Source of the DNA: Actinomadura violacea
Lineage (GTDB): Bacteria > Actinomycetota > Actinomycetes > Streptosporangiales > Streptosporangiaceae
NCBI RefSeq assembly: GCF_017573465.1
Contig: NZ_JAGEPF010000012.1
Span: 248,001-312,000, forward strand
DNA: 64,000 nt
Direction: 5' to 3'
Under the pieces are notes generated by a model. That model did not search any database and was not told the DNA's origin. It saw nothing but the letters and a program-made list of their open reading frames with translations. Positions 51,526 to 61,100 of this stretch are shown here, piece after piece (positions within the stretch are counted from its first letter, which is position 1; the number at the start of each line of letters is the position of its first letter). The translations under genes and the position numbers were made by a program.

Positions 51526-52097
51526 TGGTCGAGGCAGTCCTGGTAGGAGGGCAGCAGCCCGGCCCGGCGGGCCTCGTCGAGGGTCGGCGCCTGGGCGTCC
51601 TTGTCCGACAGGACCGGCTCGATGCCCTCCGGCCACTCGATGCCGATCTCCGGGTCGAGCGGGTGCACGCCGTGCTCGCGGCCCGGCGCGTACGGCTCCG
51701 AGCACAGGTAGACGACCGTCGCGTCGTCCGTCAGCGCCATGAACGCGTGCCCGACGCCCTCCGCGACGTACAGGCAGCGGCGCGACTCGTCGTCCAGCCG
51801 GACGGCCTCCCACTGCGCGAACGTGGGGGAGCCGACGCGCAGGTCGACGACAACGTCGAGGATCGCTCCGCGCAGGCAGGTGACGTACTTGGCCTGGCCG
51901 GGCGGGACGTCGGCGAAGTGCACGCCGCGCAGCACGCCCTTGGCCGACACCGAGCAGTTCGCCTGCGCAAGGCCGAACCCGTGCCCGGTGGCGGCCCGGA
52001 GCGCGTCGTCCCGGAACCATTCATGGAAAGATCCCCGCTGGTCACCGTGTACCCGGGGGGTGATGGAGTAAGTACCTTTAATGCCTAGCGGATCCAC
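51498..52097 (-). CDS. rmlC: dTDP-4-dehydrorhamnose 3,5-epimerase
   Basis: 199 residues from GTG 52097. Cupin fold: DQRGSFHEWFR, ANCSVSAKGVLRGVHF (catalytic His), LDVVVDLRVGSPTF, VAEGVGHAFMAL and VYLCSEPYAPGREHGV. Epimerises C3 and C5 of the 4-keto sugar before RmlD acts. It is on the opposite strand to rmlABD and overlaps rmlD tail to tail. Confidence 0.95.
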   Translation of the reverse strand: MDPLGIKGTYSITPRVHGDQRGSFHEWFRDDALRAATGHGFGLAQANCSVSAKGVLRGVHFADVPPGQAKYVTCLRGAILDVVVDLRVGSPTFAQWEAVRLDDESRRCLYVAEGVGHAFMALTDDATVVYLCSEPYAPGREHGVHPLDPEIGIEWPEGIEPVLSDKDAQAPTLDEARRAGLLPSYQDCLDHYAKLGLPG

Positions 52098-52144
52098 ATG
52101 CGCAAGAATGCCACACGGTTCCCGGCAGAGATGGACGTCAGGTT

Positions 52145-53182
52145 GTGAGAACGAACCCCCTCAGCCTCCGGTTCGCCGCGGGTGGCGCGGCGGCGGTGCT
52201 CGTGGTCCTGACAGGGCCGGCGGCGGTCGCGGAGGCGAAGCCGTCGCCGAGTCCCGCCGTGACGAGCACGGCGGCCGCGGGCGCGGCGTTCCGGCCCGCG
52301 GTGGCCGCGCCCGCCGCGATGGTCGCGGGCGTGCTGCATCCCGACATCTGGTGGACGGTCGCGTCGAGCGCGGCGGGTTCGCGGCTGTACGCGGTGGACT
52401 CCAAGGGCCGCACCCGGGCGGCCTACACGCTGGCGGGCGCGCAGGCGGCGCGGTGGGACGCGATCACGGTCGTGAAGAACGGGTCGGGGGAGTCCGGGCT
52501 GTTCATCGGGGACCTGAGCGCGGGGCGGGCGGGGAGCCTGCTGCTGCACCGGGTCGCGGAGCCGAAGACGCTGGCGAGCGGGGCGCTGCAGGTCAAGACG
52601 TTCAAGCTGAAGTACCCCGACGGCGGGCACCGGGGCGCCGCGCTGCTGGCGGACCCGGCCGAGAGCCGCGTCTACATCATCACCCGGGACGCGACGGCCG
52701 CGGCGGTGTTCGCGCTGCCCGGGGTGCTCGGCCCGTCGAACAACGCGCTGACCCGGCTGCGGACGCTGCCGTTCCCGGTGCGCGGCGGCGACTTCACCCG
52801 GGACGGCCGGGTCGTGCTGAAGACGACGACGGACGTGCGGATCCTCGGCGGCATCCGGGACGATGTCGGGCAGGTGGTGAAGACGACGGCGGCGCTGGCC
52901 GGGCACCCGTTCGGGGTGGCGTCGGACGGCAAGAAGGTGCTGGTGGCGGGGGCGGGGAGCCGTCCGGTGTTCTACGCGGTGACGCTGCCGGAGCCGGACG
53001 CGGCGACGGAGCCGGACGCGTCGGCGTCGCCGGCGACCGATGACAGCTCCCCGGTGGCGTTCCCGTCCAAGTCCGGCATGCCGGGCGGTCTGATCGGGAC
53101 CGGGGCACTGGTCGGGCTGGTGCTGCTAGGCCTGCTCGGGGGCGCCTTCTACGTGCGCGGACGCCGTCACGGTGGTGCCTGA
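52145..53182 (+). CDS. Secreted, C-terminally membrane-anchored protein of unknown function
   Basis: 345 residues, GTG 52145. Signal peptide (residues about 8-31, ends AVAEAK), then an exported domain of repeated strands (SRLYAVDSKGRTRAAYTL, SRVYIITRDATAA) suggestive of a beta-propeller. A Pro/Asp/Ala linker, a C-terminal helix (TGALVGLVLLGLLGGAFYV) and a basic tail anchor it. Divergent from rmlC, and its end overlaps the convergent ligase-like gene by 57 bp. Confidence 0.7.
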   Translation: MRTNPLSLRFAAGGAAAVLVVLTGPAAVAEAKPSPSPAVTSTAAAGAAFRPAVAAPAAMVAGVLHPDIWWTVASSAAGSRLYAVDSKGRTRAAYTLAGAQAARWDAITVVKNGSGESGLFIGDLSAGRAGSLLLHRVAEPKTLASGALQVKTFKLKYPDGGHRGAALLADPAESRVYIITRDATAAAVFALPGVLGPSNNALTRLRTLPFPVRGGDFTRDGRVVLKTTTDVRILGGIRDDVGQVVKTTAALAGHPFGVASDGKKVLVAGAGSRPVFYAVTLPEPDAATEPDASASPATDDSSPVAFPSKSGMPGGLIGTGALVGLVLLGLLGGAFYVRGRRHGGA

Positions 53183-54484
53183 GTAACCGGCGGGCTCCGC
53201 GAGAGCCTGCGCGGGCGCCTGCTCGACGACGGGGAGCGGGTCGCCGCCCTGCCGGCGCAGCGTCTCCGCCCACGCGACGATGATGAACAGCCACACCGAC
53301 GACACGTTCGCGGGCGCGGCGAGGCCCTCGGTGGTCATGCTGTCGGCGAGGAAGCAGCCGAAGATCCCCAGCAGCATGCCGGCGTCGGCGCGCAGCGTCC
53401 GGTGCCGGCACAGCGTCAGCAGCACGAACCCGAGGGTCAGCAGCAGGGCGGCGAACGCGATCGTGCCGACGGCGCCGTTGTCGACGAGCGCGTTGATGAA
53501 CGCGTTGTGGCCGCCGCCGAGGCCGATGCTGTCCAGGAACAGGCCGCGGGACGCGCCGAGCCCGCGGCCGAAGATCGGTTCCTCCCGGAACGCGTCCATC
53601 GCCAGCGACCACAGCTCGGTGCGGGAGTTGAGGGTGGCGAGCTGCTCGGAGCTCTCGCCGCGCGCGACGAACGCGAGGATCTTGTCGGAGAACGCCAGCA
53701 CCGCGAGGACCGACACCGCGGCGCCCATGACGATCACGTCGATGCGGCCCTTGGGGCCGCGGGCGGTGGCCAGCAGCACGACGATCCCGGCGGCGCAGCC
53801 GAGCGCGGCGCCGCGCGTCCCGGTGGCGACGAGCGCGCCGGTCAGGACGGCCAGCACCGCGGCGTAGACGACCGGGTGCCACAGCCGGTCCTGCGGCCGG
53901 TTCCACCGGATGAGGTAGCCGATGACCAGCAGGATCGCGACGGCGAGGTACACGCCGGCGATGACGGGGTGGACGTACAGCCAGTTGAACCGGGACTCGG
54001 TGTGCAGCGTCCGGGGGAAGGGGTGGGCGACGCCGATGCCGACCGACACCAGCACGATCCCGATGAAGACGTGCGCGAGTTTGCGCAGGTCGCCGGGGGT
54101 GGCGCGGGTCGCGACGGTGTGCGCGACCAGCATCGTGATCAGCAGCTGGACGCCGCGGACGAGGCCGAGCGACTTGAACGGCGACCACAGCGCGGAGAAC
54201 GCCACGTAGCCGCAGAACAGCCATGCCGCGAGCAGCAGGCCGGTGGTGCGGCGCCGCGGCGCCCGCAGCCCGAACTTCCACACCAGGTACATGGCGGCGG
54301 CGCCGTAGACGGCGATCTCGACCAGGACGGTCAGGTCGGCGCTGCCGCCGACGGCGTTGTCGACGTCGCGGCTGCGCAGCTTGTAGTCGCTGGCGAGCAT
54401 CAGGGCGAGCGGCAGCGCGAACGCCCACCAGCCGGCGCTCGGCGCCGGAGGACGCCGGCGCGGGAAGATGCCCTTGACGGTCAT
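53126..54484 (-). CDS. O-antigen ligase / Wzy-like polymerase family membrane protein
   Basis: 452 residues, ATG 54484 with GGGAGGG upstream. About 12 membrane helices. A large external loop contains LATLNSRTELWSLAMDAF, EEPIFGRGLGAS and GGHNAFINALVDNG, the Wzy_C/O-antigen ligase pattern (Arg and His in the loop). Joins or polymerises lipid-linked glycan units outside the membrane. Its position among rml, WbaP-like and sulfotransferase genes supports a role in a surface polymer. Confidence 0.85.
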   Translation of the reverse strand: MTVKGIFPRRRPPAPSAGWWAFALPLALMLASDYKLRSRDVDNAVGGSADLTVLVEIAVYGAAAMYLVWKFGLRAPRRRTTGLLLAAWLFCGYVAFSALWSPFKSLGLVRGVQLLITMLVAHTVATRATPGDLRKLAHVFIGIVLVSVGIGVAHPFPRTLHTESRFNWLYVHPVIAGVYLAVAILLVIGYLIRWNRPQDRLWHPVVYAAVLAVLTGALVATGTRGAALGCAAGIVVLLATARGPKGRIDVIVMGAAVSVLAVLAFSDKILAFVARGESSEQLATLNSRTELWSLAMDAFREEPIFGRGLGASRGLFLDSIGLGGGHNAFINALVDNGAVGTIAFAALLLTLGFVLLTLCRHRTLRADAGMLLGIFGCFLADSMTTEGLAAPANVSSVWLFIIVAWAETLRRQGGDPLPVVEQAPAQALAEPAGYSGTTVTASAHVEGAPEQA

Positions 54485-54603
54485 GAAGGCCCTCCCTGGC
54501 CGATCGGTCCGTGTCGGTCCGCGTCCGGCAGCCGCCGCGCCCTGTCCGGGCATGTTAAAGACGAGACCAAGAATAAGGGCGGCGGGCCGGTAATCTGTCC
54601 GGT

Positions 54604-55491
54604 GTGAATCGAGGGACTCTTCCCGGCCCGGTCGTCGCCGCGGGCCGCAGCATGATCCGTGGGTACGGGATGAGCACGGCGGCGATGCGCCCCGGCCCCG
54701 ACTTCCTGCTGATCGGCGCCAAGCGCGGGGGCTCCACCTCGCTGTACTACACGCTGCTGGAGCATCCGCAGGTGATGCCGCTGTTCCCGAACGCGCGGCT
54801 GCTGCCCAAGGACAACCACACCAAGGGCGTGCACTACTTCGACTCCCACTACGACAAGGGCGCGGCCTGGTACCGGTCGCATTTCCCGGCGTCGGGGCGG
54901 CGGTCCGGGAAGGTCGTGGGCGAGGGGTCGCCGTACTACCTGTTCCATCCGCTGGCGGCGGAGCGGGCGGGGCGCGACGTCCCGGACGCGAAGATCCTGC
55001 TGGTGCTGCGGGACCCGATCGAGCGGGCGTTCTCGCACTATCGGGAGCGGCGGCGGCAGAACGCCGAGGAGCTCGCGACGTTCGAGGAGGCCCTGGCGGC
55101 CGAGGCGGACCGGCTCGCGGGCGAGGAGGAGCGGATCGTCGCCGGGCAGCCCGGCTACACCAGCTACGCGCACGAGCAGCAGTCGTACCGGGCGCAGGGG
55201 GAGTACGCCCCGCACCTGCGGCGCTGGATGGAGCACTTCCCGGCGGAGCGGTTCTGCGTGCTGGCGGCGGAGGAGTTCTACGCCGACCCGCAGGGCGCGT
55301 GCGACACCGTCGCGACGTTCCTCGGGCTGGACCCGGCGCCGCTGCCGACGTCGGCGGTCAAGGTGTGGAACGCCGCGCCGAGCCAGGACCTGGCCCCGGC
55401 CACCCGCCAGGCCCTCGCCGAGCACTACGCCCCCTACAACGCCGACCTGGAAGCGATCCTCGGCCGCGAGTTCCCCTGGACGCGTCCCTGA
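54604..55491 (+). CDS. PAPS-dependent sulfotransferase
   Basis: 295 residues, GTG 54604. The 5'-phosphosulfate loop FLLIGAKRGGSTSLYYTLLE (residues about 34-53) and the 3'-phosphate motif LLVLRDPIERAFSHYRERRR identify a sulfotransferase_1-type enzyme. Heparan-type His/Glu elements are plausible (KGVHYFDSHY). No membrane segment. Probably moves sulfate from PAPS to a carbohydrate; CysD/CysN and a PAP phosphatase encoded 9-11 kb upstream support sulfate activation nearby. Confidence 0.88.
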   Translation: MNRGTLPGPVVAAGRSMIRGYGMSTAAMRPGPDFLLIGAKRGGSTSLYYTLLEHPQVMPLFPNARLLPKDNHTKGVHYFDSHYDKGAAWYRSHFPASGRRSGKVVGEGSPYYLFHPLAAERAGRDVPDAKILLVLRDPIERAFSHYRERRRQNAEELATFEEALAAEADRLAGEEERIVAGQPGYTSYAHEQQSYRAQGEYAPHLRRWMEHFPAERFCVLAAEEFYADPQGACDTVATFLGLDPAPLPTSAVKVWNAAPSQDLAPATRQALAEHYAPYNADLEAILGREFPWTRP

Positions 55492-55511
55492 CCCTTCCCT
55501 GAGACAGATGA

Positions 55512-55540
55512 AAGGCCGGGCCCGTTCAGGGCCCGGCCTT
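55512..55540. terminator. Bidirectional hairpin between convergent genes
   Basis: AAGGCCGGGCCC (55512-55523), five-base loop, GGGCCCGGCCTT (55529-55540). A perfect 12-bp stem with A/T ends between the sulfotransferase stop and the convergent beta-helix gene stop. Confidence 0.8.
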
Positions 55541-55550
55541 CCGCGTTCGG

Positions 55551-57368
55551 TCAGGACGTCCAGGCGCCGATGTGGCGGGTGCCCGCGGGCTTGCCGAGGA
55601 GGGCGGCAATCGGGGCGGGGAGGGGGAGGGCGTTGCCGGCGTCGGCGCGTGCGGCGACGGCGCGTTCCAGCTCGCCGTCCTGCCCGGCGGCGCCCGCGGC
55701 CGTCTCCAGCGCACCGCGCTTCTCCTGCCCGGTCTGCGACCGGAACCGGCCGAGGTCGCCGAAGTCGGTGGTGCCGCCGGAGCCGCGCGCCCACCGCACG
55801 AGGGTCTGCGGGCCGCCGCCCGGACGGACGTAGACGTTGCCGTCGGTGGCGATGCCCATCTGGCCGCCGCCGCGCTGGTGCGTGCCGTCCTCGACGCACA
55901 GCAGGCACGGCGTGCCCGCGCGCGCGTCGGCGAGGGTGTTGTTGCTGATGACGATCTTGGAGACGCGCCACGTCATCGCCGGGTCCGGGCCCTTCTGCCG
56001 CGGGTCGCGGCCGGCCGCGTGCGGGTCGGACGGGCTGCGCCGGTCCTGGGCGAGGTGGATCGTGCGGCCGTTGCCGGATAGCGAGTTGTTCCAGATCTGC
56101 ACGTCGGAGGTGTTGTTCACCTTCAGCCCGTCGCCGGCGTTGCCGCCGATCATGTTGCCCGCGACGACCGCCTTCGCGCTCAGCTCCAGCGAGACGCCGT
56201 GGTCGGCGTTGCGCAGGATCTTGTTGCCGGTGAGCGTGATGTCGTAGACGGACTCGTCCATCCACACGCCCTTGCCGAGGTTGTCGGCGAACACGCCGCC
56301 GGTCACCGCGACCTTCCGGGACCGGGTCACCTTCACGCCGCCGGAGACCGGCGAGTACTTGAAGTGCTCGACGTTGTTGCCGGTGCTGCGGACCGCGTCG
56401 AGCCGCAGGTCGTCGGCGTAGTTGGCGTGGACGCCGAGCATGCCGTTGCCGGTCGCGGTGACGTGCCGGACGCGGGCGTGCGCGGCGAGCACGCTGAGGC
56501 CGGTGGTGGCCGAGTCGTTCACCGCGACGTTCTCGACGGTGACGTCCGGCGCGGTGACCTTCACGCTGCCGAGCTGGGGGAGGGACGTGGCGTAGCGGCG
56601 CACCCCGAGGCCGCGCAGCCGGGACCCGGCGCCGGAGACCGTGACCGCCTCGGACAGGGTGCTGGCGCGCACGTCGTGGCCGCGCGGGTCGGACCCGAGG
56701 TAGAGCCGGTGCGACCCCTCGTCGACGTAGAAGGTGCCGGTCTTCACCTCGCCGCGCGACCCGACCTGCTTCTGCGGGACGCCGTCGAGCCACACCTGGT
56801 CGGGGTGCGCGGCCATCGGGTGGTCGGGCGAGACGAACCGGAAGTCGAAGTCGCCGGACTCCCGCGCGCCCGCGGTGTAGGTCGGGCTGGCGTCGAACCG
56901 GGTCGCCCAGCCCTCGTGGACCCAGGCGTGGTCCCCGGGCCGCCAGCCGGCGACGGGGGAACTGCCGTCGAGCCAGACGGCCTCGCGCGGCGCGGACTGG
57001 ACGGTCAGCCGCTTGCCGCCGGGGACGGTGACGGACTCGTGGTAGACGCCGCCGCGCACCACGACCGTGCCGCCGGAGCGCGCCTTGGCGACCGCCTTGG
57101 CGAGCGTGCGGAGCGGGTGCTTGCGGGTGCCGTCGGCGCCGTCGCTCCCGGACGGGGACACGAACAGCGCCCCGTCCGGGATCTTGTACGCGGTCGAGCC
57201 GACGGGCGCGGCGCCCGGCGCGCCCCACACGGGGGCGCTCTCCGGCGCGGGGTCGCGGCTCTGCGGAAGCTGCCAGCCGAGGAAGCCCACGGCCCCTATC
57301 ACGGGCAGCGCGAGCACCTTGACGATCATGGCTCGGCTCGAGCCGCGAGACCGGTTAGAGCTAGGCAT
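55551..57368 (-). CDS. Secreted right-handed parallel beta-helix protein
   Basis: 605 residues, ATG 57368 with AAGGG upstream. An N-terminal hydrophobic segment (residues about 14-32) exports or anchors it. A DUF1565-like start (ALFVSPSGSDGADGTRKHPL, VVRGGVYHES) leads into repeated helix rungs (about residues 240-510, many GN, NN and VxxN turns). Folds of this type include polysaccharide lyases and epimerases, or adhesins. No catalytic set is certain. Context suggests processing or binding of the surface glycan. Confidence 0.8.
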   Translation of the reverse strand: MPSSNRSRGSSRAMIVKVLALPVIGAVGFLGWQLPQSRDPAPESAPVWGAPGAAPVGSTAYKIPDGALFVSPSGSDGADGTRKHPLRTLAKAVAKARSGGTVVVRGGVYHESVTVPGGKRLTVQSAPREAVWLDGSSPVAGWRPGDHAWVHEGWATRFDASPTYTAGARESGDFDFRFVSPDHPMAAHPDQVWLDGVPQKQVGSRGEVKTGTFYVDEGSHRLYLGSDPRGHDVRASTLSEAVTVSGAGSRLRGLGVRRYATSLPQLGSVKVTAPDVTVENVAVNDSATTGLSVLAAHARVRHVTATGNGMLGVHANYADDLRLDAVRSTGNNVEHFKYSPVSGGVKVTRSRKVAVTGGVFADNLGKGVWMDESVYDITLTGNKILRNADHGVSLELSAKAVVAGNMIGGNAGDGLKVNNTSDVQIWNNSLSGNGRTIHLAQDRRSPSDPHAAGRDPRQKGPDPAMTWRVSKIVISNNTLADARAGTPCLLCVEDGTHQRGGGQMGIATDGNVYVRPGGGPQTLVRWARGSGGTTDFGDLGRFRSQTGQEKRGALETAAGAAGQDGELERAVAARADAGNALPLPAPIAALLGKPAGTRHIGAWTS

Positions 57369-57426
57369 GACACGACCCTTAACCCCCGGGGGAACGCTGG
57401 AACCACGAACGTACCTCGCGGAACCG

Positions 57427-58008
57427 TCAGTTGTGGAGGGCGCCCGCGAACAGCGCGGTCTTGTGCTGCGCGTCGAACTTGACGCCGACCATGACCGACT
57501 TGTAGCCCGTCGAGGGCAGGTCGAAGGCGTAGGACGCCGCCTTGGACCCGCCGGCCGGGACGGTGCCGTAGAAGTCGTTCAGGTTGGCGTAGGAGGTGTG
57601 CTGGGCCCGCGTCTTCTTGGCCCCGTAGACGGCCGTGACCTGCACCTTGTTGAGGTCGAGGGGCTTGCCGGAGCCGTTGGTGAACTTCAGCGTGAAGATG
57701 GTGAGCACCTTGCCGGTGAGCTCGCCGGGGCCCTGGTCCTTGTTCTTCACGTACCGGATGCCGCTGATCGCGACGGTGACCTTGTCGTCGTAGGTGAAGG
57801 GCTTGCGCAGCCCGCCGGACGACTTCAGCGCGGCCGAGCCGGGCGCGGCGTTGGCCTCCCCGGTCGGCTGCTCGCTCGGCTGCGGGGGCGGCGTCGGGTC
57901 CGCCGACTTCTTCTTCCCGCCGCCGCATCCGGTCAGCGCCAGCGCGAGGGCGAGGACGGCACCCGTCGCGGCGAGATGCCTGTGCGGACGCGCTCCCCGA
58001 TCGGACAT
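57427..58008 (-). CDS. Lipoprotein with DUF4352-like domain
   Basis: 193 residues, ATG 58008. Signal with lipobox LALTGC (Cys about 28), a Pro/Ser/Lys linker, then a beta-sandwich (VTVAISGIRYVKNKDQGPGE, VLTIFTLKFTNGSGKPLDLN, SYAFDLP). This resembles DUF4352/telomeric-repeat-factor-like extracytoplasmic domains of unknown function. It lies between the beta-helix gene and the divergent propeller gene. Confidence 0.8.
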   Translation of the reverse strand: MSDRGARPHRHLAATGAVLALALALTGCGGGKKKSADPTPPPQPSEQPTGEANAAPGSAALKSSGGLRKPFTYDDKVTVAISGIRYVKNKDQGPGELTGKVLTIFTLKFTNGSGKPLDLNKVQVTAVYGAKKTRAQHTSYANLNDFYGTVPAGGSKAASYAFDLPSTGYKSVMVGVKFDAQHKTALFAGALHN

Positions 58009-58143
58009 CCGGCTCTCTCCTCATCAGTGGAAATACGGAACGAAAGTTCCAGGGCAGATCAGTGTAAACAGGATTCGCGGATTACCCTGCTCTCACTTCC
58101 GTGTCCGAGGGGGCCACGGGGGATGATCGGCAGGGGATCGCCA

Positions 58144-61100
58144 GTGAGATCTGTACCTTCGCACCGGCGCGCGCCGCGCGTCCGTAAAACGGCGATAGCC
58201 GTCTTCACCGCTTTCGCGACGGCGCTGGCAGGCGCCGCCGCCACGCCGGCCGCACCCGCCTCGGCCGACACCGACCCGCCGGCGGGCACGCCGGCCACCG
58301 TCAGCGCGGATCCGCTCCCCACCGCGCAGGTCAACGGGGTCGTGTGGAGCATGACCACCGTCGGCGGCACCGTGTACGCGACCGGGAACTTCACCAAGGC
58401 GCGCCCGCCGGGCGTCGCGGAAGGCGGGGCCGGCGAGGTCGCCCGGCAGAACATCCTCGCCTTCGACCTGACCACCGGGAACCTCGTCTCGTCGTTCGAC
58501 CACGCGCTGAACGGGCAGGGCCTGCGGATCGCGGCCTCGCCGGACGGCAAGCGCGTCTACGTCGGCGGCGACTTCACCGCGGTGGACGGCAAGACCCGCA
58601 ACCACGTCGCCGCGTTCGACACCGCCACCGGCGCCCTCGACACCTCGTTCGCTCCCTCGGTGTCGGCCAAGGTGCGCGCCATCGCCGCGACGAACTCGAC
58701 CGTCTACCTGGGCGGGAACTTCTTCAACGTGAACGGCAGGTCGCGGACGCGGCTGGCCGCGGTGCAGGCGGCCGACGGCTCCAACATCGACGCGTGGAGG
58801 CCGACCGCCGACGACGACGAGGTGTTCGCGCTGGCGCTCGCGCCCGGCGGCGACCGGGTCATCGTCGGCGGGAAGTTCCAGCAGCTGAACGGCGAGCAGC
58901 ACGTCGGCATCGGGGCGGTCAGTGCCGCGAACGGCGGCACGCTGCCGTGGAGCAGCAGGCCGATCCCGACCCGGCAGAGCAGCAGCACGTTCTCGTACGT
59001 GACGGACCTGTACGTCTCCGGCGACACCGTGTACGGCGGCGCGGACGGCGAGGGCTGGCACTGGTTCGACGGGCGGTTCGCCGCGAAGGCCGACAGCGGC
59101 GACCTGGTGTGGCTGGACAACTGCTACGGCGCCACCTACGGAATGTTCGTGCAGGGCCAGTCGGTGTACAGCGTGTCGCACGCGCACGACTGCACCTCGC
59201 TCGGCGCGTTCCCCGACACCAGCCCGCAGAGCTGGCACCGGGCGCTCGCCGAGACGACGGCCGCGACCGGCACCGACCACGCCGGGCCGGGCGCCGGCAG
59301 CAACTACAGCGGCCAGCCGGTCCCGAGCCTGCTGCACTGGTTCCCGACCCTGGCGATCGGGTCGTTCACCAAGCAGTACCAGGCGGCCTGGGCCGTCACG
59401 GGCAACGCCGACTACGTCGCGATGGGCGGCGAGTTCCCGAAGGTGAACGGGAAGGCGCAGGCCGGGCTCGTCCGGTTCGCGGTGAAGGCGAAGGCGCCCA
59501 ACAAGGTCGGCCCGCAGGCCGGCGACCTCGGCGCCCCGACGGCGACCGCGATGGCGGACGGCGCCGTCCGCGTCGGCTGGAAGACCACCTGGGACATGGA
59601 CAACGCCTCGCTGAAGTACGAGGTGCTCCGCGACGGCGGCACGACGCCCATCGGGACGGTCGACCGGACGTCGACGTTCTGGGACGAGCCGAACGCCGCC
59701 TACTTCGACCAGACCGCCGCGCCCGGCACCGCGCACACCTACAAGGTGCGGGCGGTCGACGCGGCGGGGAACGCGGTGACCAGCGCCGCGTCGAACCCGG
59801 CGACGGCGGGGGACGGCACGCCCGGCCCGTACGCGGACCAGATCAGGGCGGACGGCGCGCAGGCGTACTGGCGGCTCGGCGAGGCGAGCGGCCCCGCCTA
59901 CGACTACGCCGGCTCCAACGACGTCGCGCTCGGCGCCGGCACGACCCGCGGGCAGGCCGGCGCGATCTCCGGGGACGCCGACAAGGCGGTGGGCTTCGGC
60001 GGGTTCCCCGGCTCGTCCGGCGGCAGCGGCGCCGCGTCCACGCCGGGCGACTTCAGCGTCGAGGCGTGGGTCAGGACGGACTCCCGCAGCGGCGGGAAGA
60101 TCATCGGCTATGGCGGCAGCGCGTCGGGCAACAGCTCGTCCTACGACCGGCACATGTACATGACCAATGACGGACGGGTCGTGTTCGGCGTCTACCCCGG
60201 GTCGGCGAAGACGGTGCAGAGCGCCGCCGGGCTGAACGACGGCAAGTGGCACCACCTCGTCGGCACGCTCGACGGTACCGCCGGGATGAAGCTGTACGTC
60301 GACGGTGCGCAGGCCGCGGCCGACGGCGGCGTGACGTCGGCGCAGAGCTACTCCGGCTACTGGCGGATCGGCGGCGACAACCTGTCCGGCTGGCCGAACC
60401 GGCCGTCCAGCGACTACCTGAACGGCACGATCGACGAGGCCGCGGTGTACCCGCGGGCGCTCACCGCCGACCAGGTCGCCCGCCACCAAGGCCTCGGCAC
60501 CGGCGCGGTGAAGCCGAACCAGCCGCCGGCCGCCGCGTTCACGTCGTCGTGCACCGAGCTGGCCTGCGCGTTCGACGGGTCGGGGTCGTCCGACCCCGAC
60601 GGGACGGTCGCGGGCTACGCGTGGGACTTCGGCGACGGGACGACCGGGACCGGCGCGAAGCCGTCGCACACCTACGCGTCGGCGGGCGAGTACACGGTCA
60701 AGCTCACCGTCACCGACGACAAGGGGGCGACCGGCGAGGTCGTCCACACGGTGAAGGCGACGTCGGCGGTGCTGGCCTCGGACGCGTTCGGCCGGACGGT
60801 CACCGGCGGCTGGGGCAGCGCCGACACCGGCGGGGCGTGGAGCAGGGTCGGCTCGGGCGGCGTGCTGTCGGTGGGCGGCACCGGGCAGATCGAATTGCCC
60901 GCCGCCAAGAACGACGGCGGCGCGAACCTGAACGCGGTGTCGTCGCAGGACACCGACCTGGCGTTCACCGTCGCGACCGACAAGGAGGGCACCGGCAACG
61001 GCGTCTACGTGTGGGCGATCGGGCGGCGGGTCGCCGGGCAGGGCGACTACCGGGCGCGGATCAGATTGCGCCCGTCCGGGGTGGTGTCGCTGCAGCTCAG

